Below are positions 7,556-16,568 of a stretch of 32,866 bases of DNA, one piece after another. The stretch spans positions 1 through 32,866 of the forward strand of contig JAFGIE010000060.1 in NCBI GenBank assembly GCA_016929775.1, in the 5' to 3' direction. Positions within the stretch are counted from its first letter, which is position 1; every line of letters starts with the position of its first letter. Position numbers and translations under genes: made by a program. A model generated the notes under the pieces. The model was not told the DNA's origin and ran no database searches. It saw only the letters and a list, made by a program, of their open reading frames with translations. The DNA comes from Anaerolineae bacterium (lineage in GTDB: Bacteria > Chloroflexota > Anaerolineae > JAFGEY01).

Positions 7556-9634
7556 ATGAATCGTCGGATCGTGATCGCCGGTGCCAGCATGCTTGGCGTC
7601 TTTCTCTTCTCTGCCCTGCTATGGGTCCCCAAGGCCGTCAAGCCCGAGCCAGTGCCCGAGACGCCAACCCCAACGGTGCAGCCGACCGCTACCCGACCAC
7701 AAGCTCACGAGGTCCGGATCGTCGTGCGCGATGCGGAGAGCGGGTCCCCGATCGACGGAGCGGCAGTCGAGGTGGGGGACCAGGCGGGCACCGCCGGGGA
7801 TGATGGGAGCGTGGTCACGACAGTGCCGGATGGAACAAGCTACCGCGTGTCCGTGCGGGCTCCGGGGTACGAGCCGTGGGAGGGGATCGTCGAGACGGGC
7901 GTGTCTGCCGACCGGATGTTGTCGCTTGGCGTCGACATGATCCCGAACAGGGTCCGCGGTCACGTCGTGGGACGAGGCATTGTCCCTCTCCCGGCGGTGT
8001 TGCTGACCCACCAGGGCGAGGAGGTCGCCGTCGACGACGACGGGCGGTTTGTGCTGCGACGCGTGCTCGCCGGCGATACGGTGCGGGCAAGCCATCCCGG
8101 CTATGCGGCAAGGGAGGTGCAGACCGATGGCATGTCGGCGATCTACCTGGTTCTGGATCCGATCGAGGTCGCGCTCGAGGTCTCCAATTCGCTGACCGGC
8201 GCGCCGGTTCCCGAGGCTGTGGTCTGCATGGACGCCTCGTGCGCCGAAACCGACCTCGACGGGCACGTCCTGTTCAGCGGGGCGGAGCCTGGGGGCGTTT
8301 TTCGCGTCGAGCGGGCGGGCTATGCGCCGGCGGAAGTCGTGTTCGAGGGCGATGGGCCGCTCACAGCCGTGTTGGCGCCCGATGCCCTGTATGGGCGGAT
8401 CCGCGACGCCGAAACGGGCGAGGTGATCACCCGCACCGTGGTCCTGGTTGGCGATCAGATCGCGCCTCTAGACGAGGACGGGGTCTATCACGCGACCGGG
8501 CTTCTCGAGGCGGGGAGCCTGTTCGTGAAAGCCCCGGGCTACAGGCGAGTCGAGATCCCGATCGGCCCTGAGACGAGGGTCGACCAGGTCGACGCGCTCT
8601 CCGTCTGCGAAGGTGTCGATCTTGGGCCCTGCGTGGACGTTCACCTGGAACGGTTCGCGATGCACGGGATCTATGTCAGCTACAACATCCTCGTGTGGGA
8701 CACGCCGCGCTTGCTGGGTCTGATCGACCTGGTCGACCGCAGCCCGGTCCTGAACGGGATCGTGGTCGACATCAAGGGCGACTTTGGCTACCTCGCTTTC
8801 GAGTCCGACCATCCGTTGCTGGTCGAGGTAGGCGCGATGACGACCCCGCGCATGTCGGTGGAAGAGTTCCTGAGGATCTGCAAAGAGAAGGACATCTATA
8901 CCGTCGCGCGCATGGTCGTCTTTAAGGACACGCCGCTGGTGGAGGCGCGCCCTGAGCTGGCGGTGCGACATCCGAATGGCGAGATCTTTTACGACCGCGA
9001 GGGGATGGCGTGGGCGGATCCGATGCGCGAAGAAGTGTGGGAGTACGAGATCGCGGTGACGGAAGAGGCGATCCGGATGGGGTTCGACGAAGTCCAGTAC
9101 GACTATTTGCGCTTTCCTTCGGACAGCACCAGCCTGGAGGTCGTCCGCGCGCTGGTCTACAAGCAAGAGAGCACGATCGAGTCGCGCACGGCGGCGATCA
9201 GGGGTTTCATGCAGGCTGCCAAGGCAGTGGTCGACCGCACGCACGCGTTCCTGTCCGCCGACCTGTTCGGGTACGCGCTGGTCATCCAGCCGGACCACGA
9301 CATGCGGATCGGTCAGCGGCTGAAGGACCTGGCGCCGCACGCGGACTATGTCTGCCCGATGATCTATCCCTCCACCTTCGAGTCGGGCAACCTCGGGCTA
9401 GCCTCGCCAGCGGATGAACCGTACCGCGTGATCGAGCTGAGCATGGCGCTCGCAGCGGAGCGGACCGACACGCCGGTGCGGCCCTGGCTGCAGCATTACT
9501 GGTACGAGCGTGAACAGCTCGCCGCACAACGTCGCGCCGCAGAGGCAGCCTCCAAGATGGGCTGGTGCTTTTGGAATGCGCGCGGGGAGTACGACGAGGC
9601 GTTCTTTATGTCGGAGAACGGGGATGTGCGCTAG
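7556..9634 (+). CDS. Membrane-anchored DUF4015 putative glycoside hydrolase with four N-terminal beta-sandwich repeats
   Basis: 692 residues. The ATG at 7556 has GGGGAG 11 bases upstream; upstream in-frame codons lie inside the promoter and leader. Residues 5-24 form a hydrophobic membrane anchor after MNRR, followed by a Pro/Thr linker (PETPTPTVQPTAT, about 34-46). Four carboxypeptidase-regulatory-like repeats follow, each ending in a similar motif: APGY (102-105), HPGY (180-183), RAGY (253-256) and APGY (326-329). From about 369 the DUF4015 putative glycosyl hydrolase barrel begins (HGIYVSYNILVWDTP), with GIVVDIKGDFGYLAF, FDEVQYDYLRFPS, DLFGYAL and ADYVCPMIYPSTF. The acidic residues of VVDIKGD and DEVQYDYLRFPS are candidate catalytic residues. 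The product should sit outside the membrane, possibly on cell-wall or extracellular polysaccharide; substrate unknown. It is transcribed divergently from the Nudix regulator. Confidence 0.85.
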   Translation: MNRRIVIAGASMLGVFLFSALLWVPKAVKPEPVPETPTPTVQPTATRPQAHEVRIVVRDAESGSPIDGAAVEVGDQAGTAGDDGSVVTTVPDGTSYRVSVRAPGYEPWEGIVETGVSADRMLSLGVDMIPNRVRGHVVGRGIVPLPAVLLTHQGEEVAVDDDGRFVLRRVLAGDTVRASHPGYAAREVQTDGMSAIYLVLDPIEVALEVSNSLTGAPVPEAVVCMDASCAETDLDGHVLFSGAEPGGVFRVERAGYAPAEVVFEGDGPLTAVLAPDALYGRIRDAETGEVITRTVVLVGDQIAPLDEDGVYHATGLLEAGSLFVKAPGYRRVEIPIGPETRVDQVDALSVCEGVDLGPCVDVHLERFAMHGIYVSYNILVWDTPRLLGLIDLVDRSPVLNGIVVDIKGDFGYLAFESDHPLLVEVGAMTTPRMSVEEFLRICKEKDIYTVARMVVFKDTPLVEARPELAVRHPNGEIFYDREGMAWADPMREEVWEYEIAVTEEAIRMGFDEVQYDYLRFPSDSTSLEVVRALVYKQESTIESRTAAIRGFMQAAKAVVDRTHAFLSADLFGYALVIQPDHDMRIGQRLKDLAPHADYVCPMIYPSTFESGNLGLASPADEPYRVIELSMALAAERTDTPVRPWLQHYWYEREQLAAQRRAAEAASKMGWCFWNARGEYDEAFFMSENGDVR

Positions 9635-9726
9635 GTGGGCCGATCTTGTGTCCAGCCGGGCACAGCTCCTGGTACGCTGGGGCGCAGCAGGCGGTTCCGA
9701 GCCATCTGTCTCGCCGGGAAGAGGAC

Positions 9727-10572
9727 ATGACCAACCGAGTTGACTTGCATCTGCACAGCACGGCGTCGGATGGCGTGCATACGCCCGCTGAACTCGTGCA
9801 GATGTCGCTCGAGCTCGGCCTACGGTTTATCTCGCTCACCGACCACGATACGACGGGCGGGATCGATGAGGCGATCGAGGCGGCGCGGGGCACAGAGCTG
9901 ACCGTGATCCCCGGCGTAGAGATGAGCGCCCACACAGATGGCGCGTTCGAACTGCACATCCTGGGCTACTATATCGATACGAGGTGCCAGGCGTTGCAGG
10001 AACGGCTGAGCGCGCTGCGCCAGTCGCGCCTTGGGCGGGCGCATCGGGTCTTGGACGTGCTGTCGCGCAACGGGCTTCCGATCTCGTGGGATCGTGTCTC
10101 AGAGTTGGCGGATGGGGGCTCGATCGGTCGGCCTCACATCGCCCAGGCGATGGTCGAAGCCGAGTACGTCGAGTCCGTCGATCACGCCTTCCGGCGCTAT
10201 CTCGGCAGGACCGGGATCGCATACGTGCCGCGGGACAAGCTCGATCCGGAAGAAGCGGTGCAGCTGATCTTGGAGGCGCGGGGCGTCCCGGTGCTGGCGC
10301 ACCCCGGACGTGTGATCGAGTACATCCCGGGCTTGGTCCGGGCGGGTCTCAAAGGGCTCGAAGTCTACTACAACGACTATCTCGAGCCCGAGGTGCGGTT
10401 CCTGGCAGGGTTGGCGCGCAAGCACGGGCTCGTCGCGACGGGTGGGACCGACTATCACGGAGATGGGATCACGACGGCGTCGGCGCCGGGCGCGCGTCAC
10501 GTGCCGCTCTCCGCGGTAGAGGCCCTGCGCGAGGCGGCAGAGCGCGTCGGGCAGGGGGATCCGCGTCGCTGA
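9727..10572 (+). CDS. PHP-domain phosphoesterase (YciV/RNase AM or nucleoside 3',5'-bisphosphate phosphatase-like)
   Basis: 281 residues, ATG at 9727 just after a purine-rich AAGAGGA. The metal-binding PHP motifs are all present: VDLHLHSTASDG (H8, H10, D15), SLTDHDT (D39, H40), GVEMSAH, HILGYY, VLAHPG and the final GGTDYHG. The insert after HILGYY and the overall length fit the COG0613/YciV group, which acts on 3',5'-nucleotide bisphosphates and on the 5' ends of RNA, rather than histidinol phosphatase. It is probably cytoplasmic. It lies 92 bases after the DUF4015 gene and may be read from the same promoter. It is convergent with ricT with only 21 bases between. The exact substrate cannot be decided from sequence. 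Confidence 0.9.
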   Translation: MTNRVDLHLHSTASDGVHTPAELVQMSLELGLRFISLTDHDTTGGIDEAIEAARGTELTVIPGVEMSAHTDGAFELHILGYYIDTRCQALQERLSALRQSRLGRAHRVLDVLSRNGLPISWDRVSELADGGSIGRPHIAQAMVEAEYVESVDHAFRRYLGRTGIAYVPRDKLDPEEAVQLILEARGVPVLAHPGRVIEYIPGLVRAGLKGLEVYYNDYLEPEVRFLAGLARKHGLVATGGTDYHGDGITTASAPGARHVPLSAVEALREAAERVGQGDPRR

Positions 10573-10593
10573 GGTCCGGGGCGCGGCGTCCAG

Positions 10594-11448
10594 CTAGTGT
10601 CTCTGCCGGCGTCCTGCTTCGCGCTGCGGGGGGCGGTCCGCCTGCTGCGGCAGCGATTCGAGCTCACTGGCGGGAATGGTGACTGTCGTATCGCCCCCGA
10701 GAAGCACCGTGATGTCTTCGCGCACCACGTTCACCCCTATCACCTTGCCTTCGCCGTGCGGGGTATCGATCGTCCGCCCCACGCGCGGCAGCCGTTTCTT
10801 GACCTCGGCATAGTAGTCGTTCTCGTAGGCCAAGCAACACAGCAGCCGCCCGCACACACCCGAGATCTCCATCGGGCTGAGGGGCAGGTCCTGCTGCTTT
10901 GCCATGCGGATCGAGATCGGGCGAAAGTCGGGCAGCCAAGTCGCGCAGCAGTGGGGCCGACCGCACAGCCCGTAGCCGCCGATCAGCTTGACCTCGTCGC
11001 GCACGCCGATCTGGCGGAGCTCGATCCGCGTGCGAAAGTGCCTCGCCAGATCCTTGACCAGGGAACGAAAGTCGACCCGCTTCTCGGCGGTGAAGTAAAA
11101 GGTCAGGTGCGTACCGCTAAAGTTGTACTCGGCGCGGATCACCTTCATCGGCAGCCCCGATGCGGCGACCTCTGCCCGGCAGGTGTGTAGGGCCTGCTTT
11201 TCCCGCTGCTGGTAGCGTTCCATCTGCGTCAGGTCGAGGGCTGTCGCCGGACGGAGAATGCTCTTTAGCGTGCCCGGGATCTCATCCTCTGTCACCTCGC
11301 GGGGGACAAAGGCGACGGTCCCAGCCTCCTGCCCGCGCGCGGTCTCGACGATCACCCAGTCGCCTGGCTCGAGGTGTGTGGCGTCCCCCGGCGAAAAGTA
11401 GTAGACCTTGGCTGACGTCCGAAACTTGACACCAACTACAGTAGGCAT
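10594..11448 (-). CDS. ricT: PSP1-domain protein RicT (YaaT family)
   Basis: 284 residues, ATG at 11448. This is the PSP1 C-terminal family; in Bacillus subtilis RicT (YaaT) works with RicA and RicF in an iron-sulfur complex affecting mRNA processing and development. The family cysteines are present in two clusters: CGRPHCC (C162, C167, C168) and CGRLLCC (C199, C204, C205). Other family blocks are VVGVKFRTSAKVYYF at the N-terminus and EYNFSGTHLTFYFTAEKRVDFR before the first cluster. The C-terminal 20 residues are a basic/Gln-rich tail. It sits 18 bases downstream of holB on the same strand, the same order as in Firmicutes. No RicA or RicF homologue is in the window. Confidence 0.93.
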   Translation of the reverse strand: MPTVVGVKFRTSAKVYYFSPGDATHLEPGDWVIVETARGQEAGTVAFVPREVTEDEIPGTLKSILRPATALDLTQMERYQQREKQALHTCRAEVAASGLPMKVIRAEYNFSGTHLTFYFTAEKRVDFRSLVKDLARHFRTRIELRQIGVRDEVKLIGGYGLCGRPHCCATWLPDFRPISIRMAKQQDLPLSPMEISGVCGRLLCCLAYENDYYAEVKKRLPRVGRTIDTPHGEGKVIGVNVVREDITVLLGGDTTVTIPASELESLPQQADRPPQREAGRRQRH

Positions 11449-11466
11449 ATCGACATACTCTCTCGT

Positions 11467-12435
<969 letters not shown>

Positions 12436-12468
12436 GTTTCCGCTCCTCTCTCGTTCATCAAGCTCGTT

Positions 12469-12497
12469 ATTCTACCACAAGAGGGGCGGGATCCCAA
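12469..12497 (-). promoter_or_regulatory. Candidate promoter of holB-ricT
   Basis: On the minus strand TTGGGA (12497-12492) and TAGAAT (12474-12469) are spaced by 17 bases, 33 bases before the GTG start of holB. The -10 is good and the -35 is four out of six. The -35 lies inside the loop of the inverted repeat at 12481-12509. Confidence 0.5.
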
Positions 12498-12509
12498 ATG
12501 TCGCCCCTC
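12481..12509. repeat. Inverted repeat overlapping the holB promoter
   Basis: GAGGGGCG at 12481-12488 is perfectly complementary to CGCCCCTC at 12502-12509, with 13 bases between. No T-run follows on either strand, so it is not a typical terminator, and it lies between two divergent genes. Because it straddles the predicted -35, it could be a regulator binding site or a hairpin; neither is proven. Confidence 0.5.
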
Positions 12510-12604
12510 GGCGTTCGAGGTGAAGGGATAGCGCCCGTGCCACGTCTCGCTCTGGCGCTGCACGGTGGTGAGAAGCCAGCCGCGGCTGAACGCGCACGCC
12601 GGGA

Positions 12605-12633
12605 TTGCAGACCAAGCGGATCTGGGGTACACT
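12605..12633 (+). promoter_or_regulatory. Weak candidate promoter of the glycosyltransferase gene
   Basis: TTGCAG at 12605-12610 and TACACT at 12628-12633 are separated by 17 bases and lie 23 bases before the GTG start. Both boxes are imperfect (three and four matches out of six), so this is a positional suggestion. Confidence 0.3.
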
Positions 12634-12656
12634 GGCGCAGCAGGGAGGAGGACGCT

Positions 12657-14255
12657 GTGTGGCATGGCGAGACGAGTCGACCGCAAGAGCGGGGATGGTG
12701 GATGCCCCTCCTGCTGGTCGCGATTACGCTCTTGGGTGCGGCGCTGCGCGTGTGGGCGTTGGGCGACAAGGGCCTGTGGATCGACGAGGCGTTCAGCGTG
12801 TGGGTCGCTCGCCAGCCGCTGCGCGAGGGCGTGGCTTGGCTCGTCCGGATCGACCAGCATCCGCCGCTCTACTATGCGCTACTGCGCCTGTGGGTGCGGA
12901 TCGACGACCGGGAGGCGACGGTCCGCCTGCTGTCGGTCCTGGCGAGCACACTGACTATCCCCGCCGCCTATGCCCTGGCGCGGCGCCTCCTGGCGCGCGG
13001 CGTCGCGATCGTGACAGCGCTGGTCCTCGCGCTTTCCCCCTACCACGTCTGCTTTGCCCAGGAAGCGCGCATGTACGCCTTGCTGGGCCTGTGTGTAACG
13101 CTCTCTAGCTGGGCGCTGGCGTGTCTGCTCACTGACCGGTGTGCGCAGCGCGCCGCTGGCGCTCAACTGCGAGACGCATACGCGGCGCAGAGAGGGCGCA
13201 CAGGCGTCCAGCCTGGGCGGGTAGGGACAGACCTAGCCTGGGTCGGCTATGTCCTGTCTACCTCTGCCGCACTGTGGACGCACAATGTGGCGATCCTTCA
13301 CCTCCTGACCAGCAACGCCATCGTCGCCGGGCTATGGTTGGCGCGCAGGCGAGGCTGCGCCTCGCAGGGCCTGGGTGTCCCGCACCTGGGGAGCTGGCTC
13401 GGCGCACAAGGGGCGGTGCTGGCGCTGTGGGCCCCCTGGGCGCCTGCCTTTGTGTCCCAGTCGGCAGCCGTCTACCGCTCTTTCTGGCTCCCGGCGCCGA
13501 GTTGGCGGCTGGTTGGCTCGGCCCTGGCGGAGTACTTGTGCGCTTTCTTGCCCCTCGAGCTCGGGCGGCAGTGGGCGATCTGGGCTGGCTACGGGGCGCT
13601 TTTGATCGCGGGCGTCTGGAGCCTGCGCGCCCGCCACGCTGTGAGGGGATACCTGTGCGCCTCCGCCTGCCTGCCGATCGGGTCTGCGCTGCTGATCAGT
13701 GCAGTACGGCCCATCTTTTACGCCCGGACGCTGATCTGGACCACGGCGCCGCTCTACATGCTTGTGGTGCTCGGGATCTTGGGCCTTCGCTATCGCGCGT
13801 ACGTGATCGCCGCACTGACCATGCTCGTGACGCTGAACCTGGTCGCGCTGCGCGCATACTATGTGGGGTACGAAAAGGAGCGTTGGGATCTGGCGGCGTC
13901 GCACGTCGCGGCACGCGTAGAGGAGGGCGACCTGGTCCTGTTCCACGCCACGTGGGCCCAGATCCCGTTCGACTATTACTATGACCGCGGTAGCGGTCCG
14001 CACGTCGAGGAGCGCGGGATCCCCGTGGACCTGTTCGCGCGGGGTGTGGTCGAGCCCAAGATGACGGAGGCTGACTTGCCCTATCTCCGCGCACTGGTCG
14101 CGTCGCGGCGCCGCGTGTGGCTCGTGTACAGCCACCACTGGGCGACGGACCCGGAGGGGCTGGTCCCTCGCGCGCTGGGCGAGACGCTCCGACTGGAGTT
14201 CAGGCGTCGCTACGTCGGTCTTGAGGTGCGCCTGTACGTCGCCAACGCGGGCTGA
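12657..14255 (+). CDS. Membrane glycosyltransferase, GT39/ArnT-like (PMT superfamily)
   Basis: 532 residues from the GTG at 12657, which has a strong AGGAGG at 12646-12651; the open frame upstream is antisense to holB and not coding. The first membrane helix starts near residue 15 and is followed by the family's first-loop signature LWIDEAFSVWVARQP (D43, E44) and DQHPPLYYALLRLW. About ten further hydrophobic segments follow, then a soluble C-terminal domain (about 400-532) facing outside. Such proteins move a sugar from a polyprenyl-phosphate carrier onto an extracellular acceptor such as protein or cell-envelope lipid; donor and acceptor are unknown. A polar Arg/Gln-rich insertion at about 160-195 (DRCAQRAAGAQLRDAY..) breaks a hydrophobic region and is unusual. 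The gene is divergent from holB and followed by an MFS transporter with its own promoter. Confidence 0.85.
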   Translation: MWHGETSRPQERGWWMPLLLVAITLLGAALRVWALGDKGLWIDEAFSVWVARQPLREGVAWLVRIDQHPPLYYALLRLWVRIDDREATVRLLSVLASTLTIPAAYALARRLLARGVAIVTALVLALSPYHVCFAQEARMYALLGLCVTLSSWALACLLTDRCAQRAAGAQLRDAYAAQRGRTGVQPGRVGTDLAWVGYVLSTSAALWTHNVAILHLLTSNAIVAGLWLARRRGCASQGLGVPHLGSWLGAQGAVLALWAPWAPAFVSQSAAVYRSFWLPAPSWRLVGSALAEYLCAFLPLELGRQWAIWAGYGALLIAGVWSLRARHAVRGYLCASACLPIGSALLISAVRPIFYARTLIWTTAPLYMLVVLGILGLRYRAYVIAALTMLVTLNLVALRAYYVGYEKERWDLAASHVAARVEEGDLVLFHATWAQIPFDYYYDRGSGPHVEERGIPVDLFARGVVEPKMTEADLPYLRALVASRRRVWLVYSHHWATDPEGLVPRALGETLRLEFRRRYVGLEVRLYVANAG

Positions 14256-14287
14256 TGCTGGCATGTCTCCTCCCGCGGCGCTACAGC

Positions 14288-14315
14288 TTGACACCTGGGG
14301 GGAGCGTGCTATGAT
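14288..14315 (+). promoter_or_regulatory. Promoter of the MFS transporter gene
   Basis: A perfect TTGACA at 14288-14293 and TATGAT at 14310-14315, spaced by 16 bases, lie 36 bases before the TTG start at 14352. This separates the transporter from the preceding glycosyltransferase gene. Confidence 0.7.
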
Positions 14316-14351
14316 ACCGGCACACTGATCCCTGCGTGGAGGGTACGTCTG

Positions 14352-15647
14352 TTGGCTGACCTGTCCATTCCTGTCGACCCCGCGGTAGAACGCCACTACC
14401 GGCACAACTTTGTCGTGAATGTACTCGATGGCCTCTTTTTCTGGGGTGGGGCGAGCTTTATCGCAACGACGACCGTGCTTCCGGCGTACGTGAGCCGTCT
14501 CACGGACAGCCGCTTTCTGATCGGCTTGCTATCGACGATCGCATCCACCGGGTGGCTGGTGCCGCAGCTCTTTACCGCGAACCGCGTGCAGCGCCTATCG
14601 CGCAAAAAGGACTGGCCCGTCCGGATCGGCTTCTACAGCGAACGACTGCCGCTGGTCTTGCTTGCGCTGTCGGTGCTGCTGGCATGGCGCTACCCGACCT
14701 GGGCCTTGGCTGCCTTTTTCGTGTGCTTTACGTGGCACGTCGTTGGGGCGGGGTTCATCGCGGTCGCTTGGCAGGACATGATCGCGAAGGTGATCCCTGC
14801 GGATCGCCGGGGCAGGTTTTTCGGGCTGACCAACTTTGCGGGGACTGCTACCGGCGTTGCGGGTGCGACTGGGGCAGCCTGGGTCCTAGCTCGGTACGGG
14901 TTTCCGGGCGGCTACCTGTGGTCCTTTGCCGCGGCGGCAGCCATGATCCTCATCTCGTGGGCCTTTCTCGCCTGGACGCGCGAACCCGCGCGAACCCCTG
15001 AGGCTGTGTCTCTCTCGCAGCGGGAGTACCTGCGCCAGCTGCCCGTGGTCTTGCGCGGCGATCGCAACTTTGGGCGCTACCTGCTCAGCCAGGTGGTGCT
15101 CTCGCTGAGCAGTATGGCGGGCGGTTTTCTCACAGTGTACGCCATGCAACGCTGGGATCTGCCTGACAGCCAGGCGGGCACGTATACGGCAGTGCTCCTG
15201 TCCGGGCAGGCCCTGGCAAACCTGCTCTTCGGCGCGATTGCCGATCGGCAAGGGCACAAGCGGGTTCTGGAGCTGGGAGAGGTGGCGGGGATCCTGGCGG
15301 TTGGGGTGGCCCTCCTGGCGCCGGATGCGGGATGGTTCTACCCCGTCTTTGCCCTGATCGGCGCCAAGACCGCTGCAAGCCTGCTGTCGGGGCTCATGAT
15401 CGCGCTCGAGTTCTGTCCAGCGCCGCTGCGGCCCACGTATATCGGGCTGAACAACACCATACGCGGCGTCGCCTTTGGCGTGGCGCCCGTGATCGGTGGG
15501 TGGCTTGCGGGCTGGGCGGGCTACGAGGCGCTCTTTGGCACTGCGTTCGCGGTTGGCGTGGCGGGCCTGGCGATGCTGCACTGGTCTGTGCGGGAGCCGC
15601 GCGAGGCAAGCAAGGCGAGCCCGGCGGAAAGCCCAGGCGAGCGCTGA
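14352..15647 (+). CDS. MFS transporter
   Basis: 431 residues. The start is TTG at 14352, supported by GGAGGG at 14338-14343 with 8-base spacing; no ATG or GTG start is better placed. About twelve hydrophobic segments are seen, with a cytoplasmic loop between segments two and three (NRVQRLSRKKDWP), a second basic loop after helix four (PADRRGRFFGLTN) and a central loop (REPARTPEAVSLSQREYLRQL). The second half has the repeated MFS motif region GAIADRQGHKRVLELG. It should be a secondary transporter in the cytoplasmic membrane; substrate and direction cannot be read from the sequence. It has its own promoter and is followed 3 bases later by the peptidase-MA-like gene, suggesting coupled translation. 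Confidence 0.88.
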   Translation: MADLSIPVDPAVERHYRHNFVVNVLDGLFFWGGASFIATTTVLPAYVSRLTDSRFLIGLLSTIASTGWLVPQLFTANRVQRLSRKKDWPVRIGFYSERLPLVLLALSVLLAWRYPTWALAAFFVCFTWHVVGAGFIAVAWQDMIAKVIPADRRGRFFGLTNFAGTATGVAGATGAAWVLARYGFPGGYLWSFAAAAAMILISWAFLAWTREPARTPEAVSLSQREYLRQLPVVLRGDRNFGRYLLSQVVLSLSSMAGGFLTVYAMQRWDLPDSQAGTYTAVLLSGQALANLLFGAIADRQGHKRVLELGEVAGILAVGVALLAPDAGWFYPVFALIGAKTAASLLSGLMIALEFCPAPLRPTYIGLNNTIRGVAFGVAPVIGGWLAGWAGYEALFGTAFAVGVAGLAMLHWSVREPREASKASPAESPGER

Positions 15648-15650
15648 GCG

Positions 15651-16520
15651 GTGGCTCGCGGACTGAGTGGACGGCTGGGACCATACGGGCGCGCGCTCCT
15701 GGCGGGGCTGGTGGTGCTCGTCTTCTGGGCTGGGCTTGCGCGCACACTAGAGCCCCCGTACGCGCCCACGCTGCCCCACGTCTGGGGAGCGACCAAGCAA
15801 GCCGGCGCGCAGGACGTGCCCAGCGCGCACCTGGAGGTCCGGAACTGCTCGAGCGCCGACCCAGCGCTGGTAGAGGAGGTGGTCGCTCGCCTGGAGGACG
15901 ACCGGCGGGCGATCGTGTCCTACCTGGGGCGGGAGATGTCGTACCGCGTGCCGGTGCTGATCGTCGACGGGAGCGGACCGGCGCTCACCGATGGCCTGCA
16001 GCTGATCGTCTACCACGACGAGGGCTCGGTCGACCTGGCGACGGCGCCGGTGCTGTTGGCGGCGCTCGGAGAGGGCAGCCTGTCTATGCCTGGGCTGAGC
16101 GTGTTCCTGGAGGGCGCCTATGCCGTGTATGTGGCCGAGGAGGCTGGGCGGACGGCGGATCTGCTGGGCCAGTCCACCGATACGTGGGTAGCCGTGATGC
16201 GGCGGGCAGGGACCTTGCTCCCGCTCTCCAAGTGCTTGGCGGTGGGCATCCCGCGCAGTAAAGCCCAGGGGGCAGACGTCGTCCGCGCGTGGCTGCAGGG
16301 GGCATCCCTGATGCGTTGGCTCTCGGACGCCTATGGCGAGGGAGCGCTGATGGCGCTGCGCGACGGACAGTCGCTGGAAGAGCTGACCGCCCTCCCAATC
16401 GCCCGGATCGAGGAGGAGTGGCTGTACAGTGTGGCGGACCCGGCAACGTCCCTGTCTTGCATGGAGGCGGCGCCGCCAGCGTCTCCACTACGAGCCTACT
16501 GTGGTGTGCTCGCGCCATGA
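15651..16520 (+). CDS. Degenerate peptidase-MA-like protein with N-terminal membrane anchor
   Basis: 289 residues, GTG at 15651 only 3 bases after the transporter's stop; there is no separate strong ribosome binding site, which points to translational coupling. Residues 15-30 form one hydrophobic helix after a basic N-terminus, so it is an anchored or exported protein. The remainder looks like the gluzincin peptidase-MA fold often seen in Chloroflexota: a region predicting EVVARLEDDRRAIVSYLG, then VPVLIVDG, then PVLLAALGEGS (133-143) and GLSVFLEGAYAVYVAEEAG (148-166). In active members the LLAALGEG region would read HExxH, and the second would carry the third ligand in an EGxA motif. HExxH is absent here while the EGAYAVY part remains. 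It is therefore probably a non-catalytic relative, although family assignment is by pattern only. Function unknown. Confidence 0.6.
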   Translation: MARGLSGRLGPYGRALLAGLVVLVFWAGLARTLEPPYAPTLPHVWGATKQAGAQDVPSAHLEVRNCSSADPALVEEVVARLEDDRRAIVSYLGREMSYRVPVLIVDGSGPALTDGLQLIVYHDEGSVDLATAPVLLAALGEGSLSMPGLSVFLEGAYAVYVAEEAGRTADLLGQSTDTWVAVMRRAGTLLPLSKCLAVGIPRSKAQGADVVRAWLQGASLMRWLSDAYGEGALMALRDGQSLEELTALPIARIEEEWLYSVADPATSLSCMEAAPPASPLRAYCGVLAP

Positions 16521-16568
16521 CGGAGAGGCGAGCGCGCACGTCCTGGATCTGACTTACGGAGGGTAAGG

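Noticed and set aside
13349..13365. Inverted repeat GCGAGGC-TGC-GCCTCGC as a mobile repeat or terminator
   Set aside because: It lies inside a coding region, has no T-run and no second copy that I found in the window.
13332..14405. A 357-codon minus-strand open frame opposite the glycosyltransferase gene
   Set aside because: It is antisense to a membrane protein with a continuous hydrophobic pattern and family signature, and it would also cover the MFS promoter.
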